Shown: positions 26,769-36,040, counted from the first letter of the stretch. The stretch is DNA of 64,000 nt from Halorhabdus salina (GCF_013839425.1 NZ_JACDNP010000002.1:287192-351191); one strand, 5' to 3'. Program-made: numbers and translations. The notes: generated by a model not told the origin, from the sequence alone.

Positions 26769-26897
26769 AAGAGTGCGAGCGGGGAGGAACGACCCGCGAG
26801 CAGCGAGACGCGAGGTCGAGTGATCGAAGCGAACGACCCGAGCGGAAAAGATGGATGGAACGGAAAGGGACAAGACTGGGCGTGACGAACGGCTCGT

Positions 26898-27563
26898 ATG
26901 AGCGAGAGCGGGCGAACAGCCCCAGAGATCGTAGTCGTCGATTACGGACTGGGTAACCTCCGGAGCGTCACCCGCGGCTTGGAGCGGGCCGACGCCGTAG
27001 TGACGATTTCGGACGACCCCGCGGCGATCAAGGCCGCCGACGGAATCGTGCTGCCGGGCGTGGGCGCGTTCAGCGAGGGCATGGAGAACGCCGGCCCGTT
27101 CCGGGACGTCCTCATCGAGGCTGCCGAAGCCGGGACGCCACTGCTCGGGATCTGTCTCGGGATGCAGATGCTGTTGACTACCAGCGAGGAAGCCGACCAC
27201 GCCGGAGAGGGCGACGCCGAAGGACTGGACCTGATCCCCGGGACGAACGTCCGGTTTTCGAGCGATCGGAAAGTCCCCCACATGGGCTGGAACGAACTCC
27301 GTATCGAGCGCGACCACCCCGTATTCGACGGGGTCGACGGCAAATACGCATACTTCGTCCACTCCTACTACGCCGATCCGAACGACGAGAGGGCCGTCGT
27401 CGCCAATACCGAGTACGGCGAACGCTTCGCCAGCGTCGTCGCAAACGAGGCAGGCAACGTGATCGGCACGCAGTTCCACCCGGAAAAGTCGGGCGAGACG
27501 GGACTGACGATTCTGCGGAACTTCGTCTCGTACGTGGCTGACGAAGCGTCGACAGCCGACTAG
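26898..27563 (+). CDS. hisH: Imidazole glycerol phosphate synthase, glutaminase subunit HisH
   Basis: A 221-residue class I glutamine amidotransferase that delivers ammonia to HisF in histidine synthesis. VVDYGLGNLRSV opens the fold, the nucleophile Cys is in LLGICLGMQML (about residue 84), and the His-Glu pair is in GTQFHPEKSG (about 196-198). hisF is not nearby; his genes are scattered in haloarchaea, and hisI lies 3 kb away. The stop overlaps the last bases of the convergent membrane gene. Confidence 0.95.
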   Translation: MSESGRTAPEIVVVDYGLGNLRSVTRGLERADAVVTISDDPAAIKAADGIVLPGVGAFSEGMENAGPFRDVLIEAAEAGTPLLGICLGMQMLLTTSEEADHAGEGDAEGLDLIPGTNVRFSSDRKVPHMGWNELRIERDHPVFDGVDGKYAYFVHSYYADPNDERAVVANTEYGERFASVVANEAGNVIGTQFHPEKSGETGLTILRNFVSYVADEASTAD

Positions 27564-27850
27564 AGCGACGTCACGACGAGGGTCGCCGCCCAGGCCAACA
27601 TGCCGATCCCGAGAGCGATACCGAGCCACCCGACGAGCGTCAGCATGCGTGGCGAAAGCTGTTCGGGATCGATCCGTTCGGGATTGTTGACGACGAGGCC
27701 GCCAAACAGTGTCAATATGGCACCGACACCGACCTCCAAGACGATCGTCACTGTCGGTTGCTCACCGAAGAGTTGCTGTGAGACGCCCAAAGACAGGTTC
27801 CCGAGTCCGAGCATGAGTACACCCAGTCCGTAGCGAAAGCGGTCGTTCAT
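27560..27850 (-). CDS. Small haloarchaeal membrane protein
   Basis: A 96-residue protein with three hydrophobic segments (about residues 8-24, 30-52, 70-94) separated by a short polar stretch NNPERIDPEQLSP. No family recognised with certainty. Its tail overlaps the hisH stop by 4 bases. Start ATG 27848-27850 was preferred to a longer GTG-type start with 31 extra polar residues. Confidence 0.55.
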   Translation of the reverse strand: MNDRFRYGLGVLMLGLGNLSLGVSQQLFGEQPTVTIVLEVGVGAILTLFGGLVVNNPERIDPEQLSPRMLTLVGWLGIALGIGMLAWAATLVVTSL

Positions 27851-27941
27851 ACCTACGTACTCGCCAGGCACGCAATTAAACACAGGGCCTTCTGACCGGA
27901 CTGCGGGAGGATTTATCCCCCTGGCCGCCGCGCTGACGCAC

Positions 27942-28331
27942 ATGAAACGAACGATCGAAACCGACGATGCACCGGCCGCCGTCGGTGCCTACAGCCAGGG
28001 AACCGCAACCGACGAGCTGGTGTTCACCGCCGGCCAGATCCCCTTGACGCCCGACGGCGATCTCCTCGATGCCGCCGCCATCGATGTCCAGACCCAGCAG
28101 GCACTCGAAAACGTCCAAGCCGTCCTCGTCGAAGCCGGCGCGAGCCTGGCCGACGTCCTCAAAGTCACCGTGTACATGACTGACGTCGAGCAATTCGACG
28201 CGATGAACGCCGCCTATGAGGGATTCTTCGATGTCGAACCGCCGGCCCGGAGCGCCGTCGAGGTCGCGGCGTTGCCCAAAGGCGTCGACGTCGAAATCGA
28301 AGCCATAGCGACGACCGGCGATGGTGACTGA
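27942..28331 (+). CDS. ridA: RidA family reactive enamine/imine deaminase
   Basis: A 129-residue YjgF/YER057c/UK114 protein. IGAYSQG-like VGAYSQG at residues 14-20, FTAGQIP at 30-36 and the conserved Arg and Glu in PPARSAVEVAALP (about 102-114) mark an active Rid protein, which removes 2-aminoacrylate formed by PLP enzymes. The next gene overlaps its end by 11 bases. Confidence 0.92.
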   Translation: MKRTIETDDAPAAVGAYSQGTATDELVFTAGQIPLTPDGDLLDAAAIDVQTQQALENVQAVLVEAGASLADVLKVTVYMTDVEQFDAMNAAYEGFFDVEPPARSAVEVAALPKGVDVEIEAIATTGDGD

Positions 28332-28524
28332 CTGGCGGGGTGCGGCGATCTGGGGAGTGGTCGGTGGCCTCTCGTATCTGGTGTTGCTCCAGGGGTACGA
28401 ACTCGCGAGTTCGATCGCCGTCGATCCGCTGGTGAAGTTCGGGACGGCGCTAGCGGTCATGATCGGGGCCGCCGTGTTGAGTGCGGTCGTCGGTCCGCGG
28501 CTGGAAGAGAACGTAAACGCTTAA
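28321..28524 (+). CDS. Small membrane protein overlapping ridA
   Basis: A 67-residue protein with two hydrophobic helices (about residues 8-26 and 38-58) and a charged end. The start ATG lies inside the last codons of ridA in a different frame, so the two genes are probably translationally coupled. No known family. Confidence 0.55.
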   Translation: MVTDWRGAAIWGVVGGLSYLVLLQGYELASSIAVDPLVKFGTALAVMIGAAVLSAVVGPRLEENVNA

Positions 28525-28552
28525 CCACACCCTCACTGTAAACCAATTGCGA

Positions 28553-28634
28553 GCCAGGATGGCCGAACGGTAAGGCGCACGCCTGGAAAGCGTGTTCCCC
28601 TTCGGGATTCTGGGTTCAAATCCCAGTCCTGGCG
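28553..28634 (+). tRNA. tRNA-Ser(GGA)
   Basis: An 82-base class II tRNA. The acceptor stem GCCAGGA/TCCTGGC, an anticodon loop reading CTGGAAA (anticodon GGA), a long variable arm (TTCCCCTTCGGGATT) and the T-loop GGTTCAAATCC are all visible. Discriminator base is G, as for Ser. No intron. A TATA-like CGCTTAACC lies about 30 bases upstream. The 3' CCA is not encoded. Confidence 0.95.
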
Positions 28635-28663
28635 TGGGCGGCCGACCAACGGAAGGCCGCCAC
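28634..28663. other. Hairpin at the 3' end of tRNA-Ser
   Basis: Starting at the tRNA discriminator base, GTGGGCGGCC pairs with GGCCGCCAC (28655-28663) with a single bulged G, around an 11-base loop. It may mark the end of transcription or help 3' processing. Confidence 0.45.
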
Positions 28664-29049
28664 ATTCTCGAACGGCGAACAGAGTGAGCCGTGAGAGTCG
28701 CGAGCAAACCGCGAGCGACGAATACGGAATTGACTGGATTTGAAGCCCTGGAAGTCGCAGCCCCGCGAGCGAAGCGAGCAGGACGGTATGCGAGCGAACC
28801 AGTAACGTCGAACCCGGGAACAACCAAGCCAGTGGATCGTGAGAGCGCCGACTCTGACGCCAAGTCGCGGAACGTGATTGATGCTCTGTCGTGTAGATAG
28901 GTATAAAAAGGAGCGGGGATCGAGAGAGTGTGTCAGTTGCTCGAAAGTGGCACAATCGGCTGTTTTCCGGGGATTTTCGCCGGCGTTGACGGTGAATGGA
29001 CTCCCGGAACAGCAAAGTCTAACAGTCAGGGGTGTGAACAGTGGCAGTG
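28664..29049. other. Region downstream of tRNA-Ser with an inverted T-arm copy
   Basis: No supported gene in about 385 bases. It holds an inverted near-copy of the tRNA-Ser T-arm at 28733-28747 (one deletion and one mismatch in 16), GAA-centred palindromes (GCGAGCGAAGCGAGC near 28766), and a GTATAAAAAG promoter-like element near 28901 whose target may be the ferredoxin gene. The mix suggests debris of an element that once used the tRNA as target. Confidence 0.5.
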
Positions 29050-29439
29050 ATGCCCACTGTAGAGTACCTCAACTACGAAGTACTGGACGACCAAGGATGG
29101 GACATGGACGACGACGACCTCTTCGAAAAGGCCGACGCGGCCGGTCTCGATGACCAGGATTACGGGACGGTCGACGTCGCCGAAGGCGAGTACATCCTCG
29201 AGGCCGCCGAGGCCCAGGGCTACGACTGGCCGTTCTCCTGTCGAGCCGGCGCCTGTGCCAACTGTGCCTCCATCGTCAAGGAAGGCGACATCGACATGGA
29301 CATGCAGCAGATCCTGAGCGACGAAGAGGTCGAAGACAAAGGCGTCCGCCTGACCTGCGTCGGCACGCCGGCTGCCGACGAAGTCAAGATCGTCTACAAC
29401 GCAAAGCACCTCGATTACCTGCAGAACCGCGTCATCTAA
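29050..29439 (+). CDS. fdx: 2Fe-2S ferredoxin, halobacterial type
   Basis: A 129-residue plant-type ferredoxin. The acidic halophilic insertion near the N-terminus ([23 protein letters not shown]) precedes the cluster motif [13 protein letters not shown] (three Cys near residues 63-71) and the fourth Cys in LTCVGTPA (about 102). It is the main low-potential electron carrier of haloarchaea, serving 2-oxoacid oxidoreductases in place of NAD. Start ATG 29050 gives the known [10 protein letters not shown] start. Confidence 0.96.
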   Translation: MPTVEYLNYEVLDDQGWDMDDDDLFEKADAAGLDDQDYGTVDVAEGEYILEAAEAQGYDWPFSCRAGACANCASIVKEGDIDMDMQQILSDEEVEDKGVRLTCVGTPAADEVKIVYNAKHLDYLQNRVI

Positions 29440-29559
29440 CGCGGCCTCACTCTTTCGTGGTTGAGATCGTCGGCCAGTAACAAGTAAAACCAGAGCCGGG
29501 GCGCGCCGATCGCCAGGGTCGTCCACAAGGGCTAACTCCCGGCCCCGAGAGAAGCGAGT

Positions 29560-30543
29560 GTGAACGCGACGCTGCCGGACCTGCTCAGGCTCATCGTCGT
29601 GCCCGTCCTCGGCTGGGCTGCCTGGCGAGACGTGCGAACGCGGCGAGTGCCAAATCGAACCTGGCTTCCGCTTGCCACACTCGGGGTCGTCCTCCTGGCA
29701 TGGGACGGGTGGCTGGTCTGGACAGGACGGACGATCGGATTCACGGATCCTGGTCTGTTCGTGCTTCGGGTGGCGATCAGCGTCGGCCTCCTCGTTCCGT
29801 TCGCGTACGGGTTCTGGTGGTTCGGTGGGTTCGGCGGTGCCGACGCCAAGGCGTTGATCGTGCTGGCGATCCTCTTTCCGACGTATCCGACCTACCTGTT
29901 CGATGGGTTCGTCCTGCCGGCGCTCAAGCCGACCCTTGGCGTCTTCGCGCTGACGATCCTCTCGAACGCCGTGCTCGTCGGCCTGGCATACCCGCTTGCC
30001 CTCGCCGGCCGGAACGCCCTCGGCAGACAGTTTGGGAAAGCGATGTTCATCGGGCGGCCGATCCCGGCCGAGCGAGCGATCGAGGAGTACGGACGACTGC
30101 TTGAGACGCCTGCGGGGTTCACCCGTCGTGGTCTCGATCTCGACGCCCTGCGGATGTACCTGCGCTGGCGCGGGCGTTCACTCTCAGACATCCGGGCCGA
30201 TCCGGAGACGTATCGCGATCCCGAGTCGATCCCCGAGGACACGAACGCGCCCGGGGACGGTTCGATTCCGGTGGACGAAGATCGCCAGCCACTCCCAGAC
30301 GGCGGGGCGGTCGACGATCCCTGGGGAGCCGAGGCGTTTCTTGGGGACATCGACAGCACGGCCTACGGCACGTCGCCCGAGGAACTGCGCGAGGGCCTGG
30401 ACGTGCTCGCCTCGGCCGAGACCGTCTGGATCACGCCGGGCATCCCGTTTCTGGTCCCGATGTTCGGCGGCCTACTCGTCAGCCTGACGGCTGGGGATAT
30501 CCTCGTCTGGGGGCTCTCGCTGGTCGGCCTGGGCGCGGTGTGA
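29560..30543 (+). CDS. pibD: Prepilin/prearchaellin peptidase PibD
   Basis: A 327-residue A24-family membrane aspartic peptidase. The first catalytic Asp is in [12 protein letters not shown] (about residue 24) and the second in [10 protein letters not shown] (about 90), the GxGD-type motif. Six or more hydrophobic helices; a polar loop of about 130 residues before the last two helices is typical of haloarchaea. It cuts the positively charged leader of pilins and archaellins; a candidate substrate lies at 54690. The start is GTG 29560. Confidence 0.9.
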   Translation: MNATLPDLLRLIVVPVLGWAAWRDVRTRRVPNRTWLPLATLGVVLLAWDGWLVWTGRTIGFTDPGLFVLRVAISVGLLVPFAYGFWWFGGFGGADAKALIVLAILFPTYPTYLFDGFVLPALKPTLGVFALTILSNAVLVGLAYPLALAGRNALGRQFGKAMFIGRPIPAERAIEEYGRLLETPAGFTRRGLDLDALRMYLRWRGRSLSDIRADPETYRDPESIPEDTNAPGDGSIPVDEDRQPLPDGGAVDDPWGAEAFLGDIDSTAYGTSPEELREGLDVLASAETVWITPGIPFLVPMFGGLLVSLTAGDILVWGLSLVGLGAV

Positions 30544-30609
30544 GCAGGCGATCGACACGCCAAAGTCGCGACAAAAGGCCTATGCGGGGACACCTCCGAC
30601 TGACAACAC

Positions 30610-30981
30610 ATGACCGACGCCGACGTCGATCTTGCCTTCGACAACCAGGAGTATCTCCCGGCGGTCGCCCAGGCTGCCGAGACGGGCGACGTCCTCATGC
30701 TCGCATACGTGACCCGTGAGGCCCTCGAACGGACGCGCGAAACGGGGCTGGCTCACTACTACTCGCGAAGTCGAAACGAACTCTGGCAGAAGGGCGAGTC
30801 AAGCGGCCACGTCCAGCACGTCGAGGAGATCCGCGTCGACTGTGACGGCGACTCCCTGCTGTATCTGATCGATCAGGAGGGTGGGGCCTGTCACACCGGC
30901 TATAACTCCTGTTTCCACCGGACGATCGACGGGGAAGTCGTCGGCGAGCAAGTTTTCGACCCGGAGGCCGTCTACGAGTGA
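30610..30981 (+). CDS. hisI: Phosphoribosyl-AMP cyclohydrolase
   Basis: A 123-residue HisI, third step of histidine synthesis. The signature [37 protein letters not shown] is present, with metal-binding residues in [28 protein letters not shown] (Asp and Cys ligands for zinc and magnesium). It is a monofunctional form without the HisE domain. The next gene starts 4 bases after its stop. Confidence 0.95.
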   Translation: MTDADVDLAFDNQEYLPAVAQAAETGDVLMLAYVTREALERTRETGLAHYYSRSRNELWQKGESSGHVQHVEEIRVDCDGDSLLYLIDQEGGACHTGYNSCFHRTIDGEVVGEQVFDPEAVYE

Positions 30982-30985
30982 ATCC

Positions 30986-32158
30986 ATGAGCGAGCACGCA
31001 GGCGTCTCGACGGGGGACGACGTTCAGGCCGACGCCGAGGCGCTGGTCGCCGACCTCGAACGGGCTGCGACGGCCTTCGAGGAAGCCCGCAAGCGAGTCG
31101 AGGACGCCGGGCCAGACCGCCTCGAACGACTCAGTGAGTACTACGACGAGATCACGACACTCTTGGATCGCTACGAGGAGCAAGCGACCAGCGACGGCGA
31201 GACGGATGTCGACATGGCGGCGTTCATCGAGTTTCAGGAGAAAGTCGGCCGGTTCATGGATCGATTGCCCGAAGACATCGATCACTACGACGCCTTCGAC
31301 GCGGTCGACGACCAGATGCACCAGAAGTGGGTCAAACAGTCGGATTTCGAGGCAGCGCGAGACGCACTCGAGCCCATCGCCGATCTCGTCGAACGCTTAG
31401 ACGAACGCCAGCGGACGCTCGAACGGTTTCGCGAGGCGCGCCACGATGTCGCCGCCCGCGAGCGCGAAGTATCCCAGCAAATCGACGACCTGGAATCGTT
31501 GCTGGCACTGGGCGACGCCGACCTAGATGCCCCAGTCGAGAAACTCCGGGAGCCGATCGAGCAGTACAATCGGTCAGTTACCGAGGCCTTCGAGACATTC
31601 AAACGCGAGCGATCAGCCCGTGACGTACTGGCGTTCGTCGAGACGACGGCGACCTATCCGCTGGTCGAGTACAGACAGCCACCGGAGGATCTCGCCACGT
31701 ACGTCGCCGACAGCGAGGCCGGAACGGAGACGGTTTCGACGCTGCTGGAATACGCCGAGTACTCCACCTCGAAACTGCAGCATTACGTGCCCGATGCCCG
31801 CGAGCTCAAACGCAACGTCGCCACCCATCAGACGTACCTGCGCCGGCTCGACGCCGAGCCGCTGACGGTGAGTTGGCCGCCGCCGAACCCGGACACGCTG
31901 TGGTGGCGCTGTCGGGAAGTGATCCCTGTTGTCGACCAGATTGCGCCCGACGGGACCGTGACCAAGCTCCGGGCAGTCCGGGAGCTGCCCCAGAGTATCG
32001 ACTACGAGCGCCTTCGCGAAAGCGTCCGCGCCAGAGACCAACTCGACGACAGTGAGCGCAAGCGGCTCGAAAGCGGCGCTGTCGAAGCAGAATTGCGCAC
32101 GTTAGAACCCGCCAGAACGACCCTCTCCGAGGCCCTCGAGGAATACCCGGAACGGTAG
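30986..32158 (+). CDS. Coiled-coil haloarchaeal protein (DUF7118-like)
   Basis: A 390-residue acidic protein, almost all helical. Long heptad-like stretches cover residues about 15-75 and 110-230 (for example LERFREARHDVAAREREVSQQIDDLESLLAL). The C-terminal third is more globular (LEYAEYSTSKLQHYVPDARELKRNVATHQTYLRRLDAEPL, then SWPPPNPDTLWWRCREVIPVV). Conserved in haloarchaea, function unknown. It is 4 bases after hisI, likely cotranscribed. Confidence 0.6.
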   Translation: MSEHAGVSTGDDVQADAEALVADLERAATAFEEARKRVEDAGPDRLERLSEYYDEITTLLDRYEEQATSDGETDVDMAAFIEFQEKVGRFMDRLPEDIDHYDAFDAVDDQMHQKWVKQSDFEAARDALEPIADLVERLDERQRTLERFREARHDVAAREREVSQQIDDLESLLALGDADLDAPVEKLREPIEQYNRSVTEAFETFKRERSARDVLAFVETTATYPLVEYRQPPEDLATYVADSEAGTETVSTLLEYAEYSTSKLQHYVPDARELKRNVATHQTYLRRLDAEPLTVSWPPPNPDTLWWRCREVIPVVDQIAPDGTVTKLRAVRELPQSIDYERLRESVRARDQLDDSERKRLESGAVEAELRTLEPARTTLSEALEEYPER

Positions 32159-32224
32159 GAACGACGGGGCGAGGTTCGGCCCGATTCCGATGGCTATTAC
32201 CCCGCCGGTCGTGGATTCGTGAAC

Positions 32225-32755
32225 ATGCCAAATCAGGATCTCATCGACGCGCTCAGGGCGGCAAACGCCGTGCAGTACGGAGAGTTCGAACTCTCGCATG
32301 GCGGCACCAGCGACTACTACGTCGATAAGTACGTCTTCGAGACCAACCCTGATTGCCTCCGGTTGATCGCCGAGGCCTTTGCCGACCGGCTGGACGGAAC
32401 GAAACTCGCCGGCGTGGCCCTCGGCGCGGTCCCGCTGGTCGCCGTGACGAGTGCCGAAACCGACATCCCCTACGTCATCGTCCGCAAACAGCGAAAGGAG
32501 TACGGAACGGGGAACCTGATCGAAGGCGACCTGAAAGCGAGTGAGGAAGTTGTCGTCCTCGAAGACATCGCCACGACCGGCCAGAGTGCCGTCGACGCCG
32601 TCGAGGCGTTGGGCGAGGCGGGGGCCGTCGTCGATCGTGTGCTGGTCGTCGTCGATCGACAGGAGGGCGCAGCCGAGAATCTCGCCGAGATCGACGTCGA
32701 ACTGGAGTCGCTGGTGACTGCCGATGAACTACTGGCCGATCGAGCCGGCGAGTGA
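32225..32755 (+). CDS. pyrE: Orotate phosphoribosyltransferase
   Basis: A 176-residue type I phosphoribosyltransferase making OMP from orotate and [20 protein letters not shown] near residue 21, [15 protein letters not shown] (about 83-97) and the PRPP loop [18 protein letters not shown] (about 104-121) identify it. ATG 32225 is preferred over GTG 32219. It lies directly before gfcR, a regulator derived from the same fold, an ordering seen in several haloarchaea. Confidence 0.93.
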   Translation: MPNQDLIDALRAANAVQYGEFELSHGGTSDYYVDKYVFETNPDCLRLIAEAFADRLDGTKLAGVALGAVPLVAVTSAETDIPYVIVRKQRKEYGTGNLIEGDLKASEEVVVLEDIATTGQSAVDAVEALGEAGAVVDRVLVVVDRQEGAAENLAEIDVELESLVTADELLADRAGE

Positions 32756-32780
32756 GCGCGGCAGCTGTTCCCACGAAATT

Positions 32781-32829
32781 GTATATATCGACGTTAGCCG
32801 CATCCGAAATATTCACGTCCATGACGTGA
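32781..32829 (+). promoter_or_regulatory. Promoter and palindrome before gfcR
   Basis: A TATA box GTATATAT (32781-32788) predicts transcription from about 32810. Immediately after this, TCACGTC-CAT-GACGTGA (32813-32829) is a perfect 7-bp inverted repeat ending 6 bases before the gfcR ATG. As DNA it would be a good operator, perhaps for self-control; as RNA it would form a hairpin over the start region. Confidence 0.5.
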
Positions 32830-32835
32830 CAGCGG

Positions 32836-33558
32836 ATGTGTGTGAAACGAGACGAGAAAGCAGCCCTCCAGTTGCAGGCTGTCTCGATCCTCCGGCGGCT
32901 AAAAGCAACCCGTACCTACGACGAGCTCGCAGAGGAGACTGGCCTGTCAGCAGGCGATCTCAACCGCTACGTCAACGGCCACGTCCTCCCGGGCGTCGAG
33001 CGCGCCCGCCGCATCGTCGGCGACGTAGGACCGGCCGCTCTCGCCGGGGAAATCGAAGCGCGGATCGACCGGGACGACGACGGATACGTCGACAATACCG
33101 CGGTTGTCTTCGATCAATCACTGTTGGATCTGGTGGCCGGCGTCGCCGTCGAATCCCAGGACCTCACCGCGCCCGACGCTGTCCTAACCGCGGCCACCGA
33201 CGGAATTACGTTCGCCAGCGCGATGGCCCGACAGTTCGACGTCCCCGCCGTCTACGCCAAGAAGTCCCGTGAGACGGCCGTTCCCGAGTTCGTCGAGGCC
33301 CGCCAGCGTGTCACGCCGGGAATCGAGATCACCTACTCGCTGCCCGCTGATGCTCTTGAGCCCGGCGACGACGTGATCGTCGTCGACGACTTCGTCCGCT
33401 CAGGCAACACCCAGCAACTGTTGCTCGAACTCGCCAAAAAAGCCGGCGTCACCATCACGGTCGTGTTCACACTCATCGCCGTCGGCGACGACGGAGTCGA
33501 GTCGGTCCGAAACCGGGTCGACGCCCCCGTCGTCACATTCACCTCACTCCCCGAGTGA
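32836..33558 (+). CDS. gfcR: Transcriptional regulator GfcR (PyrE-like)
   Basis: A 240-residue regulator. Residues about 1-55 form a helix-turn-helix (TYDELAEETGLSAGDLNRYVNGHVLP) and the rest is a phosphoribosyltransferase-like domain with the loop VIVVDDFVRSGNTQQLL. In Haloferax volcanii GfcR activates sugar-degradation genes; the PRT-like domain senses a phosphorylated sugar acid. A separate pyrE directly upstream shows this is not the biosynthetic enzyme. ATG 32836 is used; GTG 32842 is an alternative. Confidence 0.88.
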   Translation: MCVKRDEKAALQLQAVSILRRLKATRTYDELAEETGLSAGDLNRYVNGHVLPGVERARRIVGDVGPAALAGEIEARIDRDDDGYVDNTAVVFDQSLLDLVAGVAVESQDLTAPDAVLTAATDGITFASAMARQFDVPAVYAKKSRETAVPEFVEARQRVTPGIEITYSLPADALEPGDDVIVVDDFVRSGNTQQLLLELAKKAGVTITVVFTLIAVGDDGVESVRNRVDAPVVTFTSLPE

Positions 33559-33640
33559 TATCCACGATCTCGCATACTCCCGAGAGAGATAAATAAACGA
33601 TTAAGTCCCTCTGTGCAAGTTGGTCGATCATGGTGGGTAC

Positions 33641-35083
33641 ATGGCGCTAACCGATACGCTTGCGGATTACTTCGAGTTCGACGCGCATGACACGGATTTC
33701 AGTACCGAGGTCCTCGCCGGAACGACGACGTTCCTGGCGATGGCCTACATCGTCGTGGTCAACCCGACGATCATCGGGCCGGCGATTCTGACCGATCCGC
33801 CGGCTGGCTGGGGCGAACCAGAGGTGCTCCAGGCACTGTCGGTCGTGACGATCCTCGCGTCGGTCGTCGCGATCGGGGTCATGGCCTTCTACGCGAAGCG
33901 GCCGTTCGGACTGGCACCCGGCATGGGACTCAACGCTTTTTTCGCATTCACCGTCGTGCTCGGGCTCGGCGTCCCCTGGCAGGTCGCCCTGGCTGCGGTG
34001 TTCGTCGAGGGGATCGTCTTCATCGCACTCACTGCTATCGGGGCACGCAAGTACGTGATCAAACTCTTCCCCGAACCAGTCAAACGCGCAGTCGGAGCCG
34101 GGATCGGTATCTTCTTGCTCTTCCTCGGCCTCCAAGAGATGGGCATCGTCGTGGCCGATCAGGCGACGTTAGCGACGCTTGGGAACTTCATTGACGACCC
34201 GGTGGCCGTCCTTGCGGTGGCGGGGCTTGCACTGACCCTGTTCCTGTACGCCAGGGGGACGAGTGGCTCGATCATCATCGGCATCGTGTCGACGGCAGTG
34301 GTCGGCTGGCTCCTGACACTGTTCGCCTCGGGCGGAGAGGAAACGTTCGCGCCACCGGGATACGCCGAGTTGCAGAGTCAGGGAGTCGTCGACTATCTGC
34401 TCGACACGCAGTACAACTTCCTCCCGCTGGTCGAGGGCTTCGTTTCGGGACTTGGACAGATCACCGAGGACCCGGCTGTCTTCCTGCTCGTCGTGTTCAC
34501 GTTCTTCGTCGTCGACTTTTTCGACACTGCCGGCACACTGATCGGCGTCTCCGGCATCGCCGGATTCCTCGACGAAGACGGCAACCTGCCCGAGATGGAC
34601 AAGCCACTCATGGCGGACGCAATTGGCACCACCGTGGGCTCGATGATGGGAACCTCGACAGTGACGACCTACATCGAATCCTCGACGGGGATCGAAGAGG
34701 GAGGTCGTACTGGGTTCACCGCGCTCGTCGTTGGCATCCTGTTCCTCGTCTCGCTTTTGGTCGTCCCACTGATCTCGCTGATCCCACAATACGCGACGTA
34801 TATCGCACTGGTCGTCGTCGGGATCATTATGCTCCAAGGCGTGGCTGACATCGACTGGAATGACCCAGCCTGGGCGATCTCGAGTGGCCTTACGATCACC
34901 GTGATGCCGTTGACCACCTCGATCGCCAACGGGCTCGCAGCCGGGATCATCAGCTACCCGTTGATCAAGACCGCGACCGATGAGCGCGAAGACGTCAAGC
35001 TTGGCCAGTGGTTGCTGGCATTGCTCTTGGTCGTCTACTACGGGTTCTTCTTCCTGGTCGACGGCGAGTACGTCGCGTTCTGA
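33641..35083 (+). CDS. NCS2 family nucleobase permease (AzgA-like)
   Basis: A 480-residue membrane transporter with about 12-14 helices. STEVLAGTTTFLAMAYIVVVNPTI at the start, GMGLNAFFAF near residue 97, VEGIVFIALTAIGAR and the TSTVTTYIESSTGIEEGGRTGFTALV motif near 340 identify the AzgA-like hypoxanthine/adenine/guanine branch of NCS2. It imports a purine base, or possibly uracil, by proton or sodium symport. A GATAAATAAA TATA element at about 33588 drives it separately from gfcR. Confidence 0.88.
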   Translation: MALTDTLADYFEFDAHDTDFSTEVLAGTTTFLAMAYIVVVNPTIIGPAILTDPPAGWGEPEVLQALSVVTILASVVAIGVMAFYAKRPFGLAPGMGLNAFFAFTVVLGLGVPWQVALAAVFVEGIVFIALTAIGARKYVIKLFPEPVKRAVGAGIGIFLLFLGLQEMGIVVADQATLATLGNFIDDPVAVLAVAGLALTLFLYARGTSGSIIIGIVSTAVVGWLLTLFASGGEETFAPPGYAELQSQGVVDYLLDTQYNFLPLVEGFVSGLGQITEDPAVFLLVVFTFFVVDFFDTAGTLIGVSGIAGFLDEDGNLPEMDKPLMADAIGTTVGSMMGTSTVTTYIESSTGIEEGGRTGFTALVVGILFLVSLLVVPLISLIPQYATYIALVVVGIIMLQGVADIDWNDPAWAISSGLTITVMPLTTSIANGLAAGIISYPLIKTATDEREDVKLGQWLLALLLVVYYGFFFLVDGEYVAF

Positions 35084-35182
35084 GCGACACCTCGTATCGC
35101 TACCCCCTGTTGTGACACCGCGAGCGAGTTGGTGATTGAGACAACCGCCGGCCTCTTTTTCATCCAGCCCCAACTGCGTTCG

Positions 35183-35437
35183 ATGGCAGATCTCGAACTG
35201 TACGAACTGGACGGCTGTCCGTACTGTGCGAAAGTCACGACGAAACTCGACGAACTCGGCCTCGAGTACGAGTCACACATGGTCCCCGCGAGCAAGAGCG
35301 CACGCGAGGAAGTCAAGGCAGTCAGCGGCCAGACGGGCGTGCCCGTCCTGGTCGACACCGACAACGGCATCGAAGGCATGCCAGAGAGCGACGACATCGT
35401 CGAGTACCTCGAAGAGACGTACGGTAACGGCACCTGA
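35183..35437 (+). CDS. Glutaredoxin
   Basis: An 84-residue thioredoxin-fold protein. The redox site CPYC is at residues 12-15 (LDGCPYCAK), with the cis-Pro in TGVPVLVD and the C-terminal helix ESDDIVEYLEETYG. It reduces disulfides with a low-molecular-weight thiol; haloarchaea use gamma-glutamylcysteine. It is a single gene after the permease. Confidence 0.9.
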   Translation: MADLELYELDGCPYCAKVTTKLDELGLEYESHMVPASKSAREEVKAVSGQTGVPVLVDTDNGIEGMPESDDIVEYLEETYGNGT

Positions 35438-35476
35438 CTGTTCCCGTTTCGCCCACGTTTTTCCGGTACTAACTAC

Positions 35477-35929
35477 TTAAGTACACTCTGCTGAGGGAAG
35501 GGGGAGAATCAGTAGCTCACCCGATCTATCAAGTTCAAAGCGGATCCCGGCACAGGCTGGTCGGTTGTCTGAATGAAAAAAGTCAGAGAATTCGTTGTGC
35601 GAGATACTAGTTTCATTACCACGGGCCAGGGAAACAGCGATTACATATGCGCTACTATCAGCGAAATCGATATCGATCTCGGTTCCTGATTTAACAGTAC
35701 CGTCTCTTGCACCAACGTCGTGTGATTGATTGTACAGAATGTTTTCAGAGCCAGATGCAGTGGTTTCCCTCACAACAACAGAAAACGTGGCTTTCGAGCT
35801 AGTATCATTCACAAGCTCAATCTTCGACACTTCAACCCAATTCTCCGCTTCGAACTCGATACAGCCACTAGCCAAAATCATCATCGGAACTGCGATAAAT
35901 TCTCTTCTCAATTGAGTGATTTTTGTCAT
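35477..35929 (-). CDS. AT-rich putative lipoprotein
   Basis: A 150-residue protein with a basic start (MTKITQLRREFIAVPMMILASGC) and a lipobox LASGC, so probably a lipoprotein. The mature part is beta-rich (VEVSKIELVNDTSSKATFSVVVRE) with no known family. The gene and surroundings (35480-36000) are clearly lower in GC than neighbours, a sign of transfer. ATG 35929 is preferred to 35974 because it starts the signal peptide properly. Confidence 0.55.
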   Translation of the reverse strand: MTKITQLRREFIAVPMMILASGCIEFEAENWVEVSKIELVNDTSSKATFSVVVRETTASGSENILYNQSHDVGARDGTVKSGTEIDIDFADSSAYVIAVSLARGNETSISHNEFSDFFHSDNRPACAGIRFELDRSGELLILPLPSAECT

Positions 35930-36040
35930 TATTCGATATATTGTAGTCAGTATTATATGTTTTTCTAATATCACTGCTGATGCAAGGCTATTTGGTGGTT
36001 TACTATCAGTACTGTGGTGCCCAAGAGGAGGATTCGAAAG

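Noticed and set aside
28450..28863. Minus-strand frame through tRNA-Ser
   Set aside because: It reads across the tRNA; the PGLGFEPR-like peptide is a well-known artefact of translating a T-arm.
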